Shown: positions 41,768 to 56,400 of the stretch, piece by piece | How positions within the stretch are numbered: position 1 is the first letter of the stretch | How the letters are laid out: each line of letters starts with the position of its first letter | From: Vandiemenella viatica | Taxonomy: Eukaryota; Arthropoda; Insecta; Orthoptera; Morabidae | DNA length: 64,000 nt | Direction of reading: 5' to 3' | Assembly: GCA_031002005.1 (NCBI GenBank) | Contig: JARYHS010008074.1 | Coordinates: 347,348,932 to 347,412,931 of the forward strand | The notes under the pieces: generated by a model | The model's database searches: none | What the model was told of the DNA's origin: nothing | The model's input: only the letters and a program-made list of their open reading frames with translations | Made by a program: the position numbers and the translations under genes

Positions 41768-44700
41768 CATGATTGACATTCTTTCTGATGTTTTTATTTG
41801 TCTTTCCTTATCAATCAGGACAAATGCTGATTAGTGTTCGAATCTCCCCTGAGCCGTTCGCGTTTCACCAACAGAGTGACAGAAGAAAAATTAGTATAAA
41901 TCTATCAGTGTTGTAATTTAGGTGCCGACATGTACTTCGATTCCTTACTTTAGATCGTCCATAATATTGTTCCATGTTGACCGGAAGCTGAGACTCAGTA
42001 GAAATGTCCGACGAAAACATATGTTAGTAGTTTTATAGAATTCCACGATAAGTTTATCTGTGGTAGAAGGCTCTTTGTTCTCAAAGATGGAGAAGTTGTC
42101 AAAAAAAAACTATGGTTTGTGTTCTTGGAAATTATGATAAATTGCATATTTTGAGGTATAAAGTGTTGGATCTTCTGACGTTCATGAAGTTGTGAGAGAT
42201 TTTTGCCAGCGATGATTTGGAGGCTGCGACGGTAAGACAGATGACATGCTGTTGCCAAGTGTGCTGGATAATTTCTACCATAAATTCTGTTTGGAGCAAT
42301 TTCATTAATATTTAAAATAAGTGGCTAAATAAAAGAAACATACATCAAATTGGCCAGGTAACGTATTTCAATTTCCTTTGAGATTGTGACTCGCTTACGG
42401 TGGCCTAATTTTTGGCTGTTGCTACCAACACTTAGCTGTGAATGGCAGCGCCGCCACCTGTGTCCAGAGGCTCCATTTATACCGGCGCCTCGCTTGCCTC
42501 GGTGTCGTCATCTGGCCGGCGAGATGCCCGCTGGCGCGACTTGACTTGTCATAGACTCTCGCGAAACTGAGAAATATTCCGAGAACTATTTATAAAAGTG
42601 ATGATGACACTAGCGCGAGTAAACAGCGCACCACCGTGACCAGGAGAAGATTTACTGCACCGTACAGGTCAGAGCGCCGCGTTGGTGCCGAAACGGGATG
42701 CTACTATTAGCCATTACTTCAGTGCACACAATGCCGTCAAGACGAGTGGGAATAGAACATTCGCTGGTTTGAATCAGTGACGTGGCCGAGAGAGTAAGAA
42801 GACGGTTTCATACTTCGGGCTTTGAAGTTGTCAAGCTTTCCTTTCTGTCATCTAGCCACACAATGAAGTAGCGCTGTGTTATTTGATACTTCTGTTGATA
42901 TCTGCCTTTGGAGGAGGGTGGGATGGTTTATGATGTGTCAAAGCGTTCGCATATTTTTTTAATTTTCAGAACTAAAGATAATGATTAATTGGGTAAAGTG
43001 ATTAACATTTCATCTCACGTTATCTCTAATAAAACACTGACTTTTTTACTTTTCGAGGATAGTGTTTTCTCAAGCAGCCCTTAAAATCTTCGAGAGATAT
43101 ATCAGGCTATTTTTAACAGAACCCGTGTACTTAGATATTTCCAAGAAACACCAAACAATCGCAAACTTTTGTTTTTCAAGTTGAGTAATCAGTTTATATA
43201 TATCTATATATATTACTGTTTGAATTTACCATTTTATGTAGAATTTGATCACACAGTTATGGCTCACCATGTAAAAATTGAGTTGTTGGCGGCGCTGAGA
43301 TTTTCTTAATCTCTTTTGGTTTTCTAATTAAAAAAAAACCGAAATTATTACTTTATGTACAAATAATCAAATTTCAACAAGAAACTACAATGTTTAGAAG
43401 TTATTCAATCTGCTAAAACGGTTTATCCTCAAATAAGGAACTGTTTAGGGTTTGGATTTAAATAGCCTCTAACATATTCAAAAAGTATTTAAATTGGATG
43501 AGGAAAGATTATGTTCTCTTGAATCAGTGTGATGATACGATTTGTAAGGGGGAGATTGAAGTTAAGCTTGAATTTCGTTTTTTGGAGAATGACTCATGAT
43601 CTTTCATTTGAACTGAAATGTCGAAATATGTTATGATTTTTCTGTTAGTAATCACAATTCTTAGGCATGAATTTTTAGAAACGAGGGAAAATATTCTATT
43701 CCGTGAAAATTGAGTTATCGGGTTGCGGATTTTGTGTTTTTTAATGCTCTCTCATAATAAACATTTCAAAACCTAGTCTCGCCAAAGTTCTTTAAGTACA
43801 CACTAATGAAATTTTTACAAACGTCTTGTCTTTGGAGGCAATTTTTGGAGATAAATAAAAAAACTTACTTCAATTTGCTTTGGCATATTTAAAAAAATAT
43901 TGGAGTCGGTAGGTAGGAGTGGAATCATGTCCGTGCTGTGATTGTGATGAATTGAACTGAGGGCAAAAAACCTTAGAAATTTCATTTGTATTTGTGCATA
44001 ACATAATCATAATCCAAATTTTCTGTTGCTACTTATACTGTTGTATGTATAACTTTTTTTAAATGCGTGGGTGGCTCATCCTTCAAAAATTGGGAAGTTT
44101 GGCTGACAAAATATGCGTTTTATCAAACCTCATGAATAACGTTGTGACATAAGTTTCGTAGATGTTTTCACTTCTTATCTCAAAGTTTCAGATTCTTCCG
44201 ATGACCGTTTTTATACCAAACATTTCTCATTGTATTAAAGCTGCAATCTTGTACGACACGGTTAGAAGACATTTTTTCGTGCGGCTTGACGTAAGAGATA
44301 TTATCAATACTGAGATGGTTGTACTTACGAGTATTTGTTTTAGCAATAAGGGAGAAGTGATCTTGAGATTAATCATCTCATCCCATAAAATAATTATCTG
44401 TTTCGAAACCTACGAAATAGAACTCGCATTCGAATTTATAAAACAAATAAGCAAATAAAAACAGATTTGCCTTTTGGCGTATCGGAAGTTAAAAGATCTT
44501 TGTAAAGAGGGATAATACAGTTACTAGATAAACACTCACACTAATATCGTGATAACATTCGCGCAGTTGTAAAGCTTCAAAGAATAAGACATTATACTGT
44601 AACTTGCAATATTATTGCGTTAAGGTTAAAATTGTCCCAACACAAGATGTTATGTGAAGTAGCGCGGAGTAATATGCGTTGAGGTTTTACAGTCACGAAA

Positions 44701-44784
44701 ACTGCAGACTGAATCGGTCGGTAACTGAATATTCCCAACTATAGTGATTACCTTCTCAACTAGGTTAATGATGAAACTATCACA
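41768..44784. other. Spacer with LTR-like GC-rich island at ~42417-42720
   Basis: Between AT-rich stretches, 42417-42720 is GC-rich, begins TGTTGCTACCAACACTTAGC, and contains a TATA-like TTTATAAAAG (42591-42600) and, at 42683-42698, TTGGTGCCGAAACGGG, which resembles a retroviral primer-binding site. It could be one LTR plus PBS of a BEL/Pao or Gypsy element whose body has been deleted. The second LTR is not found. The 98-codon frame at 44162-44458 shows no domain. Confidence 0.3.
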
Positions 44785-46345
44785 AAGCCAATAATAAGAG
44801 TGTTACTGATGAACTGTAAAAGTATGATAAATAAAGCAATAGATTTAAAAAATTTAATGGAGATACGAGAACCACAAGTAACTATAAATGTAGAGTCTTG
44901 GCTAAAAGAAGAAGTACTAGCCAATGAGATTTTTTCCCGCTGGTTACAGAGTGCACCACATATAGGGGAGCAATTTGTAGAGGGATGTCCATCCTGGTTA
45001 GCTAAGACTACTACAGTTTTCTAGAGTTCAGAGATTATTTTGGTAAATTATGGGACAGTAAAAAATAAAAAATCAGAGTATTGGCTGCTTATCATAGTGG
45101 AATGATAAAGATGAGGCTCTTGGGGAGAAACTGAATTCAGAAGTGAGAGTAGAATGATCATTATTGGCAGGGATTAAAAATTTACCACATTTTAACAAGT
45201 TAGGAAATAAGATTAATAACACAAGGGAACAGAGATTCGCAAATACTTTAATAAGAGATTGAACAGAAAATAAGGGGACCAAACAAGTTGGGTATCTTCC
45301 TAATAAAGCCTGATGATAACCTTGTGGGGAGTCTAATAACTGAAAGAATAAGTAATTATGAAGCAGTTCTGATGGCTATTGGAGGATCGAGTAAACCAAT
45401 GGCCATAAATGAAGGTATAACTATAAAAAAAGTACAAATTTCGTAACTGAAGAGATATTTCAAGGAAAGTTTCACAATGGATGACTGAAGTACTGTGGAG
45501 GAGAAATGGGAAGAGTTCAAGGACATATTACAAAAGAGTGAAGAAATATTTATTCCAAAACAGAAAATTAAAAGATGTATGGAGCCTATGTACAATAATA
45601 GGGAGGTGAGGTGGTTAAAGAATTTGGTGAGAAGAGAACAGAGTTAAGGGATAGCAAGGCAAATGGGAATACTTGAGACAGCTAGACAAGGAATTAATAA
45701 TAACAAAGAAGGTGGCTAAAGATGGGTTTATGAAGAATATTATTGATCCACTGATGGAAGTATCTAAAAATTTCTTTGGCTGTGGTAGAAAACTGAGTGT
45801 AATGGAAGGTGTAGAGACAATTATAGCTAAGAATGGAGAAGAAGTTATTGAAGATTTGAAAAAGGAAGAGATTTTACAAAGGTGGTTTAGTGGGACCATT
45901 AGTATGATTCAGGAATGGGAGGATGTAAATTGGAGAACGAACTTATCCACACAATTAGAAATAAGCGGACAAAAATATTGTTATTCATTCTGAGGGTATA
46001 ATGACGGAACTAAGAAAGGTAAGAAACTATGAAAGGGCCGAACTAGATAATACAAGTATTACCACGGATGTCTTAAAGATAGCAGGATGTGACATTGTGC
46101 CCTATCTTGAACCATTACAAGATGTATATTAGTTGTAAGGCGTGGAAAGATATTGTTGGAAGATTTAGGAGAGGAACATGGCCGGAGAAAAGATGACCAT
46201 TACCACAAGCTGGCACTCGATTTCAGGCATAAGGGCGTGTATCTGAGGGGTCAAGTTTTAGAATGAATTCCCCGGAGAGTTGACGCTGAAAGAATTTAAA
46301 GTTGAAATTTGTATAGGGCATAAGTAAGCGGGTACAGAAAAAGGG
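44785..46345 (+). mobile_element. LINE G copy 1, internally deleted (RT lost)
   Basis: Begins with VLLMNCKSMINKAIDLKNLM and EPQVTINVESWLKEEV, an endonuclease start. The endonuclease-RT linker follows (45480-45610 with CMEPMYNNREVRWLKNLVRR, and ORF 45673-45993). Near 46130 the sequence jumps to the C-terminal region of the family: AWKDIVGRFRRGTW-like, matching 50370-50460 of copy 2. The RT between them is missing. Homology with copy 2 is clear over 45590-46090 versus 48671-49150. Confidence 0.75.
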
Positions 46346-48670
46346 AAAATTAGCGTGCACTTCATCGCAATTAATTTAATTCAACAAGGCTGCTAGGAAT
46401 GAGAAAGCTTAAACTGCATTTTACTTCAGTTCTATTGCAGAAACATTTTCAAAGTAAACATCATACTCTTTTCCGAAGAACACCAAGACACATTAAATCA
46501 TAAAGTTTGCGTATCTTTACCCTAAGAATATTCCGATAATCTTTTCTTATTGCTGTTAGAGTAACATTTTTTTAAGCCACAGAGAAAATTCTTGACACCT
46601 ATAAAGCGGCCAGTTCTTGTTTCCAGAACGGCAAGCTGAGGCACAAATAATTAAAACGTACTCCGGAAACTTGCAACTAAATGGGAAGAATCTAAAATGG
46701 ATATGCAAACTTTTGACATTTAGTTGAACAAAATGAACTATTTTAATGCGTCAGAAAACTCTTAAGTATGATAGTTTACATAACATGACATATTAATGTC
46801 CTTTAATTAAAATGCCAGGCGTCGAAATAAATTTAACATACTTGCAAAGTTTGACACACTCAGTCAAAACGATTTCACACAATATACATAGCAAAATACT
46901 TCACACGTACGAATCAATTTCACTTAGTTATAATGAACGAACCATTTCCTTTATTTTACACAAACTTAATTAGTTGAAGGAAGCTTGATGAAGCTGAAAC
47001 TAGGTTATATTTACGTTTCAATACCTTCTCAAATTTATATTGATTTTGCAAAAGAAACTAATCAAAATTTTTGAGTAGCGAAGTTGGATACAATCGAATA
47101 AGTCCTTGAAGCATTTATTTAAATAAATAAATTGTTAATGTAATAATTCAACTACTTGTAATATATTCAAAATAAAAAATGTTGAGATAAAGTTATTAGT
47201 TAATATACACAGGATGTAACAACGTCCATTCTTACTTCCCCTAATCTAAACTATTATAAATCTGTAAGCAAGCTGCGTATGTCTGATAGTTTGAAACGGT
47301 ATCACCCAAAAACTAACGCAGCATTTTGGTTGGCGTTTTCAAATTTTTAGAGTTAATCGTTAGCATTAAAATCTGAGAAAATAACTAATGGCTTATATGT
47401 ACCAAGTAAATAAAATCATTTCTAGATACAATAAATATGGATACAGATAACTCTGTATTTGAGAACTTCTTATACGAAAAACCGACAAAATATAGCACTA
47501 ATTAACTTATGACGATGTTTTATTTTTTTGCTTTGATTATTGAGTTTTCTGGTCTGCAGTACTTTTAAATAAATGGAATACATGAATCAATCGTAATAAG
47601 TGTTTGGTCTGCTGTGGTCGCTAAACGCTGTAGATTTTAAAACGTTAATATGCCTGTACTTCTCCCTTGTTTGTCATGTATACGAAATTAAGTTTTTTCT
47701 CGAAGAAAAATGCTACAATAAATATCAACAGGAAACAATTGGTATGTTTTGCATAATAAATTATACGGAACTGCCTATATTTCGAACGACTTTACTCATC
47801 TAGTAGAAAAAATATTTGATGGCCATAGTGTGTAAATATTCTTAAGCAATATCGTCCAAGAAACGTGTGCACAAATTTTCGTACCAAAAGAACATTTTAT
47901 TCCAAGGTGGTTCGTTCGCATTACGGAGGAGCAATACTAATATACGTATTAATATGGATAATTTGTCAGTGGTGCAATAATGGTGAACCGAGAATTAAGT
48001 GTATATTTGGTGTGAAGTATGGAACACATGTTCCTTAGGCAATAATAGTTTAGAAAATGTGCGTATTAAAGCCACGATATACATACATATAATTTATTAT
48101 TATTATTATTATTCTTGCTTATGGCGTGGTTTCTAAATGCCCACATGAGGACGACACAATGGGTTGGGTTCACTTGCAGCCTGGACCAGAATGAAAAATC
48201 ACGCAGTTTGTTTCAGCACAAGGCAGGAGGAATTTAGTTTTCATTGATAGCTTAAGATTGCCTGGTTTTGGGGCGGGGATATACTGGTGATTAGGTTGGA
48301 ATTCAGCCTGAATTATAATGAAAAATACTCTTAGCAATTATTGTTTAGAAGTATACCATCGAATTCATGAAAAATTGGCCGCTGTATTAAATTCGTTGTA
48401 ACGGCATAGGAATATCTTCATATGGTACCACGAAAACATTCATTGCTGTAGATACTATGGTTGGCGTCAAATATGCGTTTAGATATGACCGCCAACTATA
48501 ACTTTACAGGTAGTTTTAATTTCTTATATTTACTGTATTATATCACGTTAAAATGTAAGTTAAACACAAAACAAGCTTTCGGACAATGGTATGAACCAAA
48601 CCTAAGGTAATAACTAAAAGAAATGAAATTTTTTAGATGAAATTTACATTTTTTGTTTATCCACGTAACC
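46346..48670. other. Unassigned spacer
   Basis: AT-rich, no supportable gene. An (ATT)n microsatellite of about eight units lies at 48092-48114. It separates the two LINE G copies. Confidence 0.45.
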
Positions 48671-50690
48671 TGCATACTATAACAGGGAGGTGAGGAGGTT
48701 AAAGAGATTGGTGAGACTAGAACATAACAGAGTTAAGAAACAGCAAGACAGTAGGGAAGTCATAAAACAACTAACAAAAAATTAATAATGGCAAAGAAAC
48801 TGGCTAAGGATGAGTTTATGAAGAATATTATTGGTGCAGGGGGACCTCTGACTGATGCATCTAAAAATTTCTTTATTTTTATCAGGAAAAGTTAGGGGAA
48901 GAGAGGGTATTGAGACAATTATAGATAAGGATGGAGAAGAACTAACTGACGATTTGAAAAAGGCAGATTTATTAAGTAACTGGCTCAGTGAGACCATTAG
49001 GGACAATAATTCAGGGGGTATGTCTGAAAACGAGCCTATCTGCACAGTTGGAGGTGAGCAGATTAGAAAATTTTGAAATTAAATATGAAGATATCATGAA
49101 GGAACTAAGGAATCTAAAAAAGTGTAAAGGGGCCGGTGTTGATAATATTACTACAGATGTTTTATAGTAGGATGGGACATTGTACCTTACCTTGAAACAT
49201 TATTTAAATTGATTCTGGACACTTTTTGTTTACTAGAGGACTGGAAAAGTGTGATAGTAGTACCGGTCCATAAAGGTGAGGTGATAACAGGTTTGAAAAC
49301 TATAGGGCAATCAGCTTGACATCAGTGGTAGGTAAATTAAGGGAGAGATTAATATGCAACCATATTTGAAGTGTCTGTAAGGAAAGTAAGCAGTTTTCAA
49401 GTCGGCAACATGGATTTAGACAAGGCTATTCATGTGAATCTCAGTTAGTAGGCTATATTCAAGATATTTCTGATAAAATGGACAGGGGAAGTCAAGTTGA
49501 TAGTGTAGCACTAGATTTTTCAAAAGTCTTTGACAGAGTGTGACATAAAATGGTGCTAAATAAGGTAAAAACTATTGGAGTTGACAAAAAGGTGATTTTC
49601 TGGATAGAAGAATTCCTAAAAGGTAGAAAGCAAAACGTTAGGGTAGGAAAGGCAATATCAAAAGAAGTAGGAGTGAACAGGGGAGTCCCACAGGGTAGTG
49701 TGTTGGGACCATCGTTATTCGTTATTCTAATGAATGATTGTGTTAATGGTTTACTGTCAGAAGTTAGATTGTTTGCAGATGTCATAATGTTATATAAAAG
49801 GTTCAAAACAATAGAAGACTGTAAACAGGTGCAGGGTGATCTAGATAGGATAACTAGCTCGAAGAGTCAACATGGGCTGAAGATAAATGCAAAGAAGAGT
49901 CAGGTTATTAGGTACACAGATAAAAAGCTAAAGGTTGATTACAATTATAAAGTGGGAAGGAGCTACTTATTAAAGACTCGTAATGTAAACACCTTGGAAT
50001 TACATTTGATAGCAAACTTAACTGGGCAGGACACATTGTACAGGTGGTAGGGAAAGGGTTCAGAATCCTTCACCCGTTGGAAAGAGTAATAAGGGGATGC
50101 ACTAGAGAAGTAAAGGAATTGGGGTACAAAACTTTAGTCAGACCACTGCTGGAATATGGTGGTGTAGTTTGGGGTCCACATTTTGGGAATCAAATACAGG
50201 AGTAGGAGGGGGTGCAGAGAAGGGCTGCCAGATTTGTCTTTGGAAAATACTGCAGAACACTATCGGTAACTAATATGATAAAGGAACTGGAGTGGGATTC
50301 ATTGGAGAATAGAAGGAGGGTGAAGAGAATCATGGGAATGTACAAAGCCTATACTGGTGATGAAGCATGGAAAGATATTGGTGGGAAAATTAAGAGAGAT
50401 GCTTGGAAGGGTAAGGTAGACCATGACCACAACCTGGCTCATGATTTCAGGCATAAGTGTGTGGGAAAATTTTCTTTCGTATGAAAGGGTGTGAGGGACT
50501 GGAATAAATTGCCAAGAGAAGTGATGAATAAATTACCGGAATTAAAAGTAAAAATTAATAGAGGGCAAAAGTAGGTTGGAAGAGGAAAGGAAAAAGGGGT
50601 GTGTTGTAGCGTTAGGTGCCTGGGAGGGAGGTAAGGGTGAAAACCTTTTTACTTCCTTTTTTGTAATTCAAAGAAAACCCTAGGCCGCTA
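48671..50690 (+). mobile_element. LINE G copy 2, 5'-truncated, RT present but decayed
   Basis: Starts at NREVRRLKRLVRLEH, so the endonuclease is lost. It continues through the linker (KNLKKCKGAGVDNITTDVL fingers near 49115-49165), RT (ORF 49550-50050) and C-terminal ORF 50212-50484 (AARFVFGKYCRT, then HNLAHDFRHKCVG). After a stop the family ending WNKLPREVMNKLPELKVKIN follows, to about 50575, then a short 3' UTR to about 50690. Confidence 0.8.
49550..50050 (+). pseudogene. LINE G copy 2 reverse transcriptase palm
   Basis: 166 open codons with VGVNRGVPQGSVLGPSLFVI and LMND, the RT motif B region. The catalytic FADD reads FADV (RLFADVIMLYKR), so the metal-binding Asp is lost. Frames upstream carry the first palm block (DRVWHKMVLNKV-like) with a stop, and downstream a frame change near 50000. 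Inactive. Confidence 0.8.
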
Positions 50691-53309
50691 ATTTATTGGG
50701 TACTCATACTGGCATACAGGTGAGGCTTATTTATTTTTAACGTTAACATATTGAAACATTTAAAAAGAACTAAGCAAAGCCTGTTCTTACAATTGTCAAC
50801 ATATTAACAAACAAACGAAGCATTAAAACACCATCACATTTCCAATTGATCTTGAAGCAAATTCCCAATATTAATTGGCAAACAAGAAAGATTCACACTT
50901 GGTTTTAAATGGAAGTTCCCTTCATAATAATAGGGAACCGTAAATCAAATACAATTATTAAAACTGTATCCGATTTCAAATGCCGGGCACCAGGATAATT
51001 TAAATTATCCACCAAGTGTGGCTTTAAGAAAGTCTGTCCCAGCTAGCCAATATTTGGGGGTGCTCATAATCATTCATAGATCGTTCAGGGCTGTACCCAA
51101 TGACTGAATGAAAGTACCACACTGTACTGTAGAAAGATTACAGTGACGGCCATATGTTTCCCTCGACGGCGGAATTATTATTGCCCCTTGGCTATAGCGG
51201 ACAGTGCACCACGTCCTTCAGTCAGCGAACTGAATGAGTGCACAGCGATCTCACAGTACAAGACGCTCCTATCGACCCTCGGGTTCGATGCCAAGACGGA
51301 GCGATCTCCAACCTCGGAAGATCCGCTCCTTCCAGTGTGAAGACTCGGCGTCAAGTGCTCTCCAGCGTCCGCAGGAAAAGCCTCCTCCCGTCGCTCGTGG
51401 TTCACATATAGCAAAAATTCACTGGCATTACAAAATGCATAGGATAGTCTGCCGTTGATTGGTTCTGCTGTTTTTTTGGCTCCTCCTACTGGCTGTGACG
51501 ATAAGCGAACATTGTCTTTTTGGAGATTCGTGCGAACTCGGCCAGCCTCGGACTTATTCGTCAACTGTGACCTCCAAACTGCCCGCTCGGGGACCTGGGG
51601 TTGGAGACAAGAGCATTCACCCCGCTGTGTATTTTCCCGGAGCTAAGGGATCATACGCTTGACCAAATCCGTTAGAAAGGGTAGCTCCTCTCCATTGTCC
51701 CTGGCAGCGACCGGCCTGGCGGGACTAACTGGGAGGTCCCACAAACACTGACAATCCTCTCCGATAATTCCTTTCATTATCCCTTTTTATATATAAAAAT
51801 ATACAAACTATTATATATAAAAATGTACGGAATGACCCATATTTGGCCATTCTGCTATTAAGAGAGATTGCAACCGGAGCGGGTGCTCCATCGCAATTTT
51901 ATCAATTATTATTATTATACCAGAATAAAAGGAGTAAACCATTTCTAAACACACCACGGTCCATGCGAGCGTAGCAGCGGGGAAATGCTAGTGAACTATA
52001 TAATTTCGAGAGGTCACTCACTCACTAGCTCACTATTGACTGGAGAGCGGTGACGTTCTGTATTAGCTTTCACCCGCAAATTAACAGCGATCAAAGATTA
52101 TCAAAAATTAGTGGTTATACGACCAGTAAATTTAATTGCCACAATACATTCATTAAGTTTGATTTTTGCAGTATTTAATTCTTAAAAAAATTTGCAAAAA
52201 CTTTATGGATAAAGAAACATAGAATTACTTTTCAGTAACACGCCGCTAATGAAAGTAACATAAAAAACTTATTTTGCTCATGGCCTCCGCTGTAACGACG
52301 AATGCCAATTCTCATTCTGGCGCAAGCTAAATTTCAGTATGATCGAAACTTCCGGTAATATTGCTGTTTGACCAAAGTATAAACATTATAGTTTATTTTC
52401 TTTTTACGTGTTTTAATAACCACTTTTGTTAATGGTGTTTGTTCGTGTTCACTGTACGTGGGTTATTAGATTATTTAAAGTGGACAATATGTTACATAAG
52501 TGAGTGTTCTGTCAACTCATTTCATCGGAGTAGCTTTCATATTAAGTAACGCTCATAAGCTGACATCTGTAGTAACATGTCTAGCCGCTACATAAACGAT
52601 GATCAAAGATTATGTCATGATTGTTTGGCCATCCTCAATAAATGGCAACGAGATGCTTTCGAAGATGATAGCATTGTCTTCAAAGTAAACAGAAATTCTT
52701 AAAATTTTGCAGAGAGAAACTTTAGGGTCAAATAAAAGTAAAGTGACTACGACATTTGAAACAATTATACAATAGCGCCATCGTCTCTGTCCATGTTTAA
52801 TTCTTCTATCTTCATTTCTAAGTCCTTTCATACCCAAAAATTTTTTTACAGAAATGTTTTACTGAGGGAACCTCATGGTGAAACATACGTCAGCTTCGTA
52901 TTTTAGCCAGATCAGATAAACCTGTCATGACCTTTGACCCTAAAACGAGAACTTACTATTCTAGACCCGTGACCATACGCAAAAAACGAGAACGGGCTTA
53001 CAGTAGCTGCATATAAATTGGCACTCTAAACTATAATCTACTTTTATCTTTGATCTCTTTCTCTAGTTTCTTCTAGAAAGTAGAGTATATTTCACTCTTC
53101 TACTTTATTTTAAAGAGCGTCTAATGTAGGCTATTCCGCTATATTTTTTTTATCAATTATACTGCTTCTTTCCACTCGTTTACATCAACAGATTTTTCAG
53201 CATTTTTCTCAATATTAATCACACCGACGTTCTCTTGATGAATTATTTTCAGGCGTACATACATTAGACTGCACTCAAAATATCTTTATACATGCCTATA
53301 CAATTTTTC
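50691..53309. other. Spacer; GC-rich island 51130-51760
   Basis: 51130-51760 is distinctly GC-rich with overlapping open frames on both strands, none with a domain; this fits an LTR or CpG-rich repeat more than a gene. The remainder is AT-rich with no recognisable feature. Confidence 0.35.
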
Positions 53310-53490
53310 TTAGCCATACGCCATAGTGGCTCAGTACGCTATTAATGCGCCGCACATTGGATCGGGAAGGTATAGCAGGGCATGATCGAATCTTTGTACA
53401 CGCATACCGGCCGTCCTGGTTGTGGTTTCCGCAATCACCTAGGTTAAGGCCTGGACGGTCCCCACTCTCCGCTTCATAAACTACACATTT
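53310..53490 (-). repeat. Dispersed repeat S, copy 1
   Basis: On the minus strand: TTTATGAAGCGGAGAGTGGG, GATTGCGGAA, a GTACAAAG block and TTCCCGATCCAATGTGCGGC. The same order of blocks occurs on the plus strand at 58050-58240. No tRNA-like boxes; could be a SINE body or a MITE. Confidence 0.6.
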
Positions 53491-56400
53491 CACAAATAAA
53501 AAATAAATCCAGTGCACACGGAACATAGTTACACTTTTCGCTGACAGACAGACAGGGAGGCGCTAGGCTCAGCGAAAAGCCCCCCAAATCCCAACACGTC
53601 ACATTCTGAAAAAAGCCGACCCTGAAATAATACTTTAGTATTTATATTTGTGACAATCATCATACATAATAAATTATATTCATATTTACAACCATAATTC
53701 CTGCCTAGCATGATGAATGTCTCGTACAAGCTCTAATGACATTATCACTAGTCAAAGCAATAAGACATTGGTGTTCGAAAAATATGTTATTTTATGACTT
53801 CACCTTTAATAACAACTGCCTCTTTGCCTACTTTATCATAGCATCTATTTCTTGTTTGGTTTTTCTTAATACCGGTGAAAGCTTTTTGTATCCCTGTATT
53901 TTGGCAGTTGCTCGTGTCCTCTACCTGATTTTATCCTGCATTTGTCCCATGCACTTACCTAACTTCTACATCTCCTTCCAATATTTACAACCAACAGTAC
54001 TATCTAAATCAACACGAGCGTATATTAAAGAATATTAATAGCTGTAACAGAATCTCACAATTTTTCTTCTTCACAGCTCAGAGTATACTGTGGGCGCTAA
54101 TGATCTATATGTCGACGATCCCTAAATCTTCAACAACAGCAACATGTAATAAAAAAGAAAAAAATATTTTGTAATTTGGAAACTAAAAATAAGTGATAAA
54201 CAAACAAATATTTTTGTTAAAAAACAGGATTGAAATTAATTACCTCAATGTAAGTTTCTATGGCTGCTTAGTAGCAACGTCCGAATGATGAATGCATGTA
54301 TGTGTGTAGTTCATTTTTACAATTATTAGATTTATTTAAGTAATAATATAATTTTAAAATATTAAAGATTTCCGCGACTGCACTCATATTCGGTAAACAG
54401 TGTGTGTCAATGTTGGTTTATTCTTTTCTGTTGTGTTTGATGTATGGAAATGGAAGTTTTGAATTTTTAAAACCACTTTTTTTAATCAACAAAATAACAT
54501 TAATTTCTAACGTACGCGGATTGCTTCAATAGCTGGAGTAGGAACAATTTACAGGATTATGACAATTCCTGATTATTTCGTTTAAGTTGAACTAACAAGA
54601 ATATTAAGAACCTTTACTGAGAGATACAGTGATTCTAAATATTATCCCTAAGATTGGAGATATGTACAATGTGATTAGTAGCTTGTAACGATTCGCTAAG
54701 CTCCCCATTACACATAACTTTTTATTGTATATAAAGTAAAGGAATAGAATATTTTTCCATTTCTTGGGATGTCCACTATATTTTCGAAAGATGCGCATGA
54801 AAGGGTGAGAGGCAAGGATTTTACGCTTCAGTTAAGGGCAGACGGGCTGGCGCCTTGTTGGCAGAATGGTAAGAGGATTAGGGGTTTCTGTCGGGCCCGC
54901 GGTAAACAGAATTCCTTCCTCCCGAAGGAGGCATCGGCTCTCGAAGATTGCCGAAACTTAACGTGGCGAAGAGAAGCACAGAATCACATGACGTCAGATG
55001 GTCAGCCAATCACAGGGAACATAGTACTAAGATTCGGAGAATTTTATGTTCTATGTCGTCTTCGAGCCACAAGAGGCGGAGTCAGAGTTTACCTCCGTGG
55101 CGGCAGAAAAAGATGAGGGCACTTCCTTCCTGACTTCCTTCCAGTCAGGAGCCCAGACGAGTCGTTGGCGACTTGGGGTCCATGTGTGCTGGGCCGACTT
55201 GTATCCTGGAGACCATCTGAGGCGCACTTCTAACTAGCGACTTGCCGCGTACTGCTGGCGTGGCCAGTTACGACGGTCGACCAGGCGGTCATCTCCGCCC
55301 AGCGCTACCTGCCGTGGAACGGTAATGTGTTTCTACGAAGCCATTCAGCCTGCAACTCACTTTGAAACTGTACCCTTAAGCGCATCTGAGATAAAGATCC
55401 TTGCTCTGATCTGATAAAACCACTGAGCTAGACTATGTAACTGTCGAATGACAGGTTAATCATTCGTGGCGTCCCAACCCATTAAAATTCATTACTGTTT
55501 GCTATCATCATAACTGGTAACATACTTTGTATTAGAATAATTGTGAGATTTTTAAAGTACAACTATACTTGTTTTCTTGCATTTAAAGGGCTCATTGTAC
55601 GTCTGAGCGTTGCTTAGAAAATTGCACAACCTCTTGTTTATTAACGTAATGGTAAATACGCTCAGATTTGTAGATGCCATTGTAAAAATCTTTATTAAAA
55701 TGTCTTTTTGTAACAGTTTTCAAATCCCAGAATCATCCAATTCTCATTTGAATAATTTACATTTTGATATTCAATTATAGTATCCTGTATAGCGTAATTA
55801 ATTAAGAATTAATTAATAATTCTCTCCCCCCCCCCCCTGGTGATACGCTACAAGCTGAATCAGTAGTGTAAATTAATCTCTATTCGTTTTATGTTTCGGA
55901 GACTACAGATATGTTATTTGGAGAAAGAAATGCTACTACTTGATACATTCAGTTCTTCAAAAAGGTGAAAATTGCTAACGCCATTCGCAATGAGTAAGTC
56001 TCATGACAGATGGTATGTATTGAATTACCAGTTAACTGATGAACTGTATGTTTAACTGTTATGACCGAAGGGCTTTCAGAATCGGTAAAGTGTATCCGTG
56101 GAGGTTTCGTGAACGAAGTGCTCTGGATACTGTAGTGGTGTAGCTTGATGGAACTTCATGGTATAGGAAAATCAATAAAATGTCGACGTTGCGTGTAACG
56201 ATATTAAAGGTCAGCAGTTATCAAATGGACTTTATGATCACGTGACTGTACAGGCTGTATTGAGCGCTATAAAAGAGTTAAAAGTAACTAAACTAAGGAA
56301 TTCGTTAATATCAGATACCATCCAACCATGGGAACAGTAAAATCGTTCGCTGAATTACATCTTCATCAATAATGTGAACCAGCTCGCGATTCTGTCGTTT

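Noticed and set aside
51143..51662. Overlapping protein-coding genes in a GC-rich island
   Set aside because: Frames are open on both strands because of base composition, and none shows a domain.
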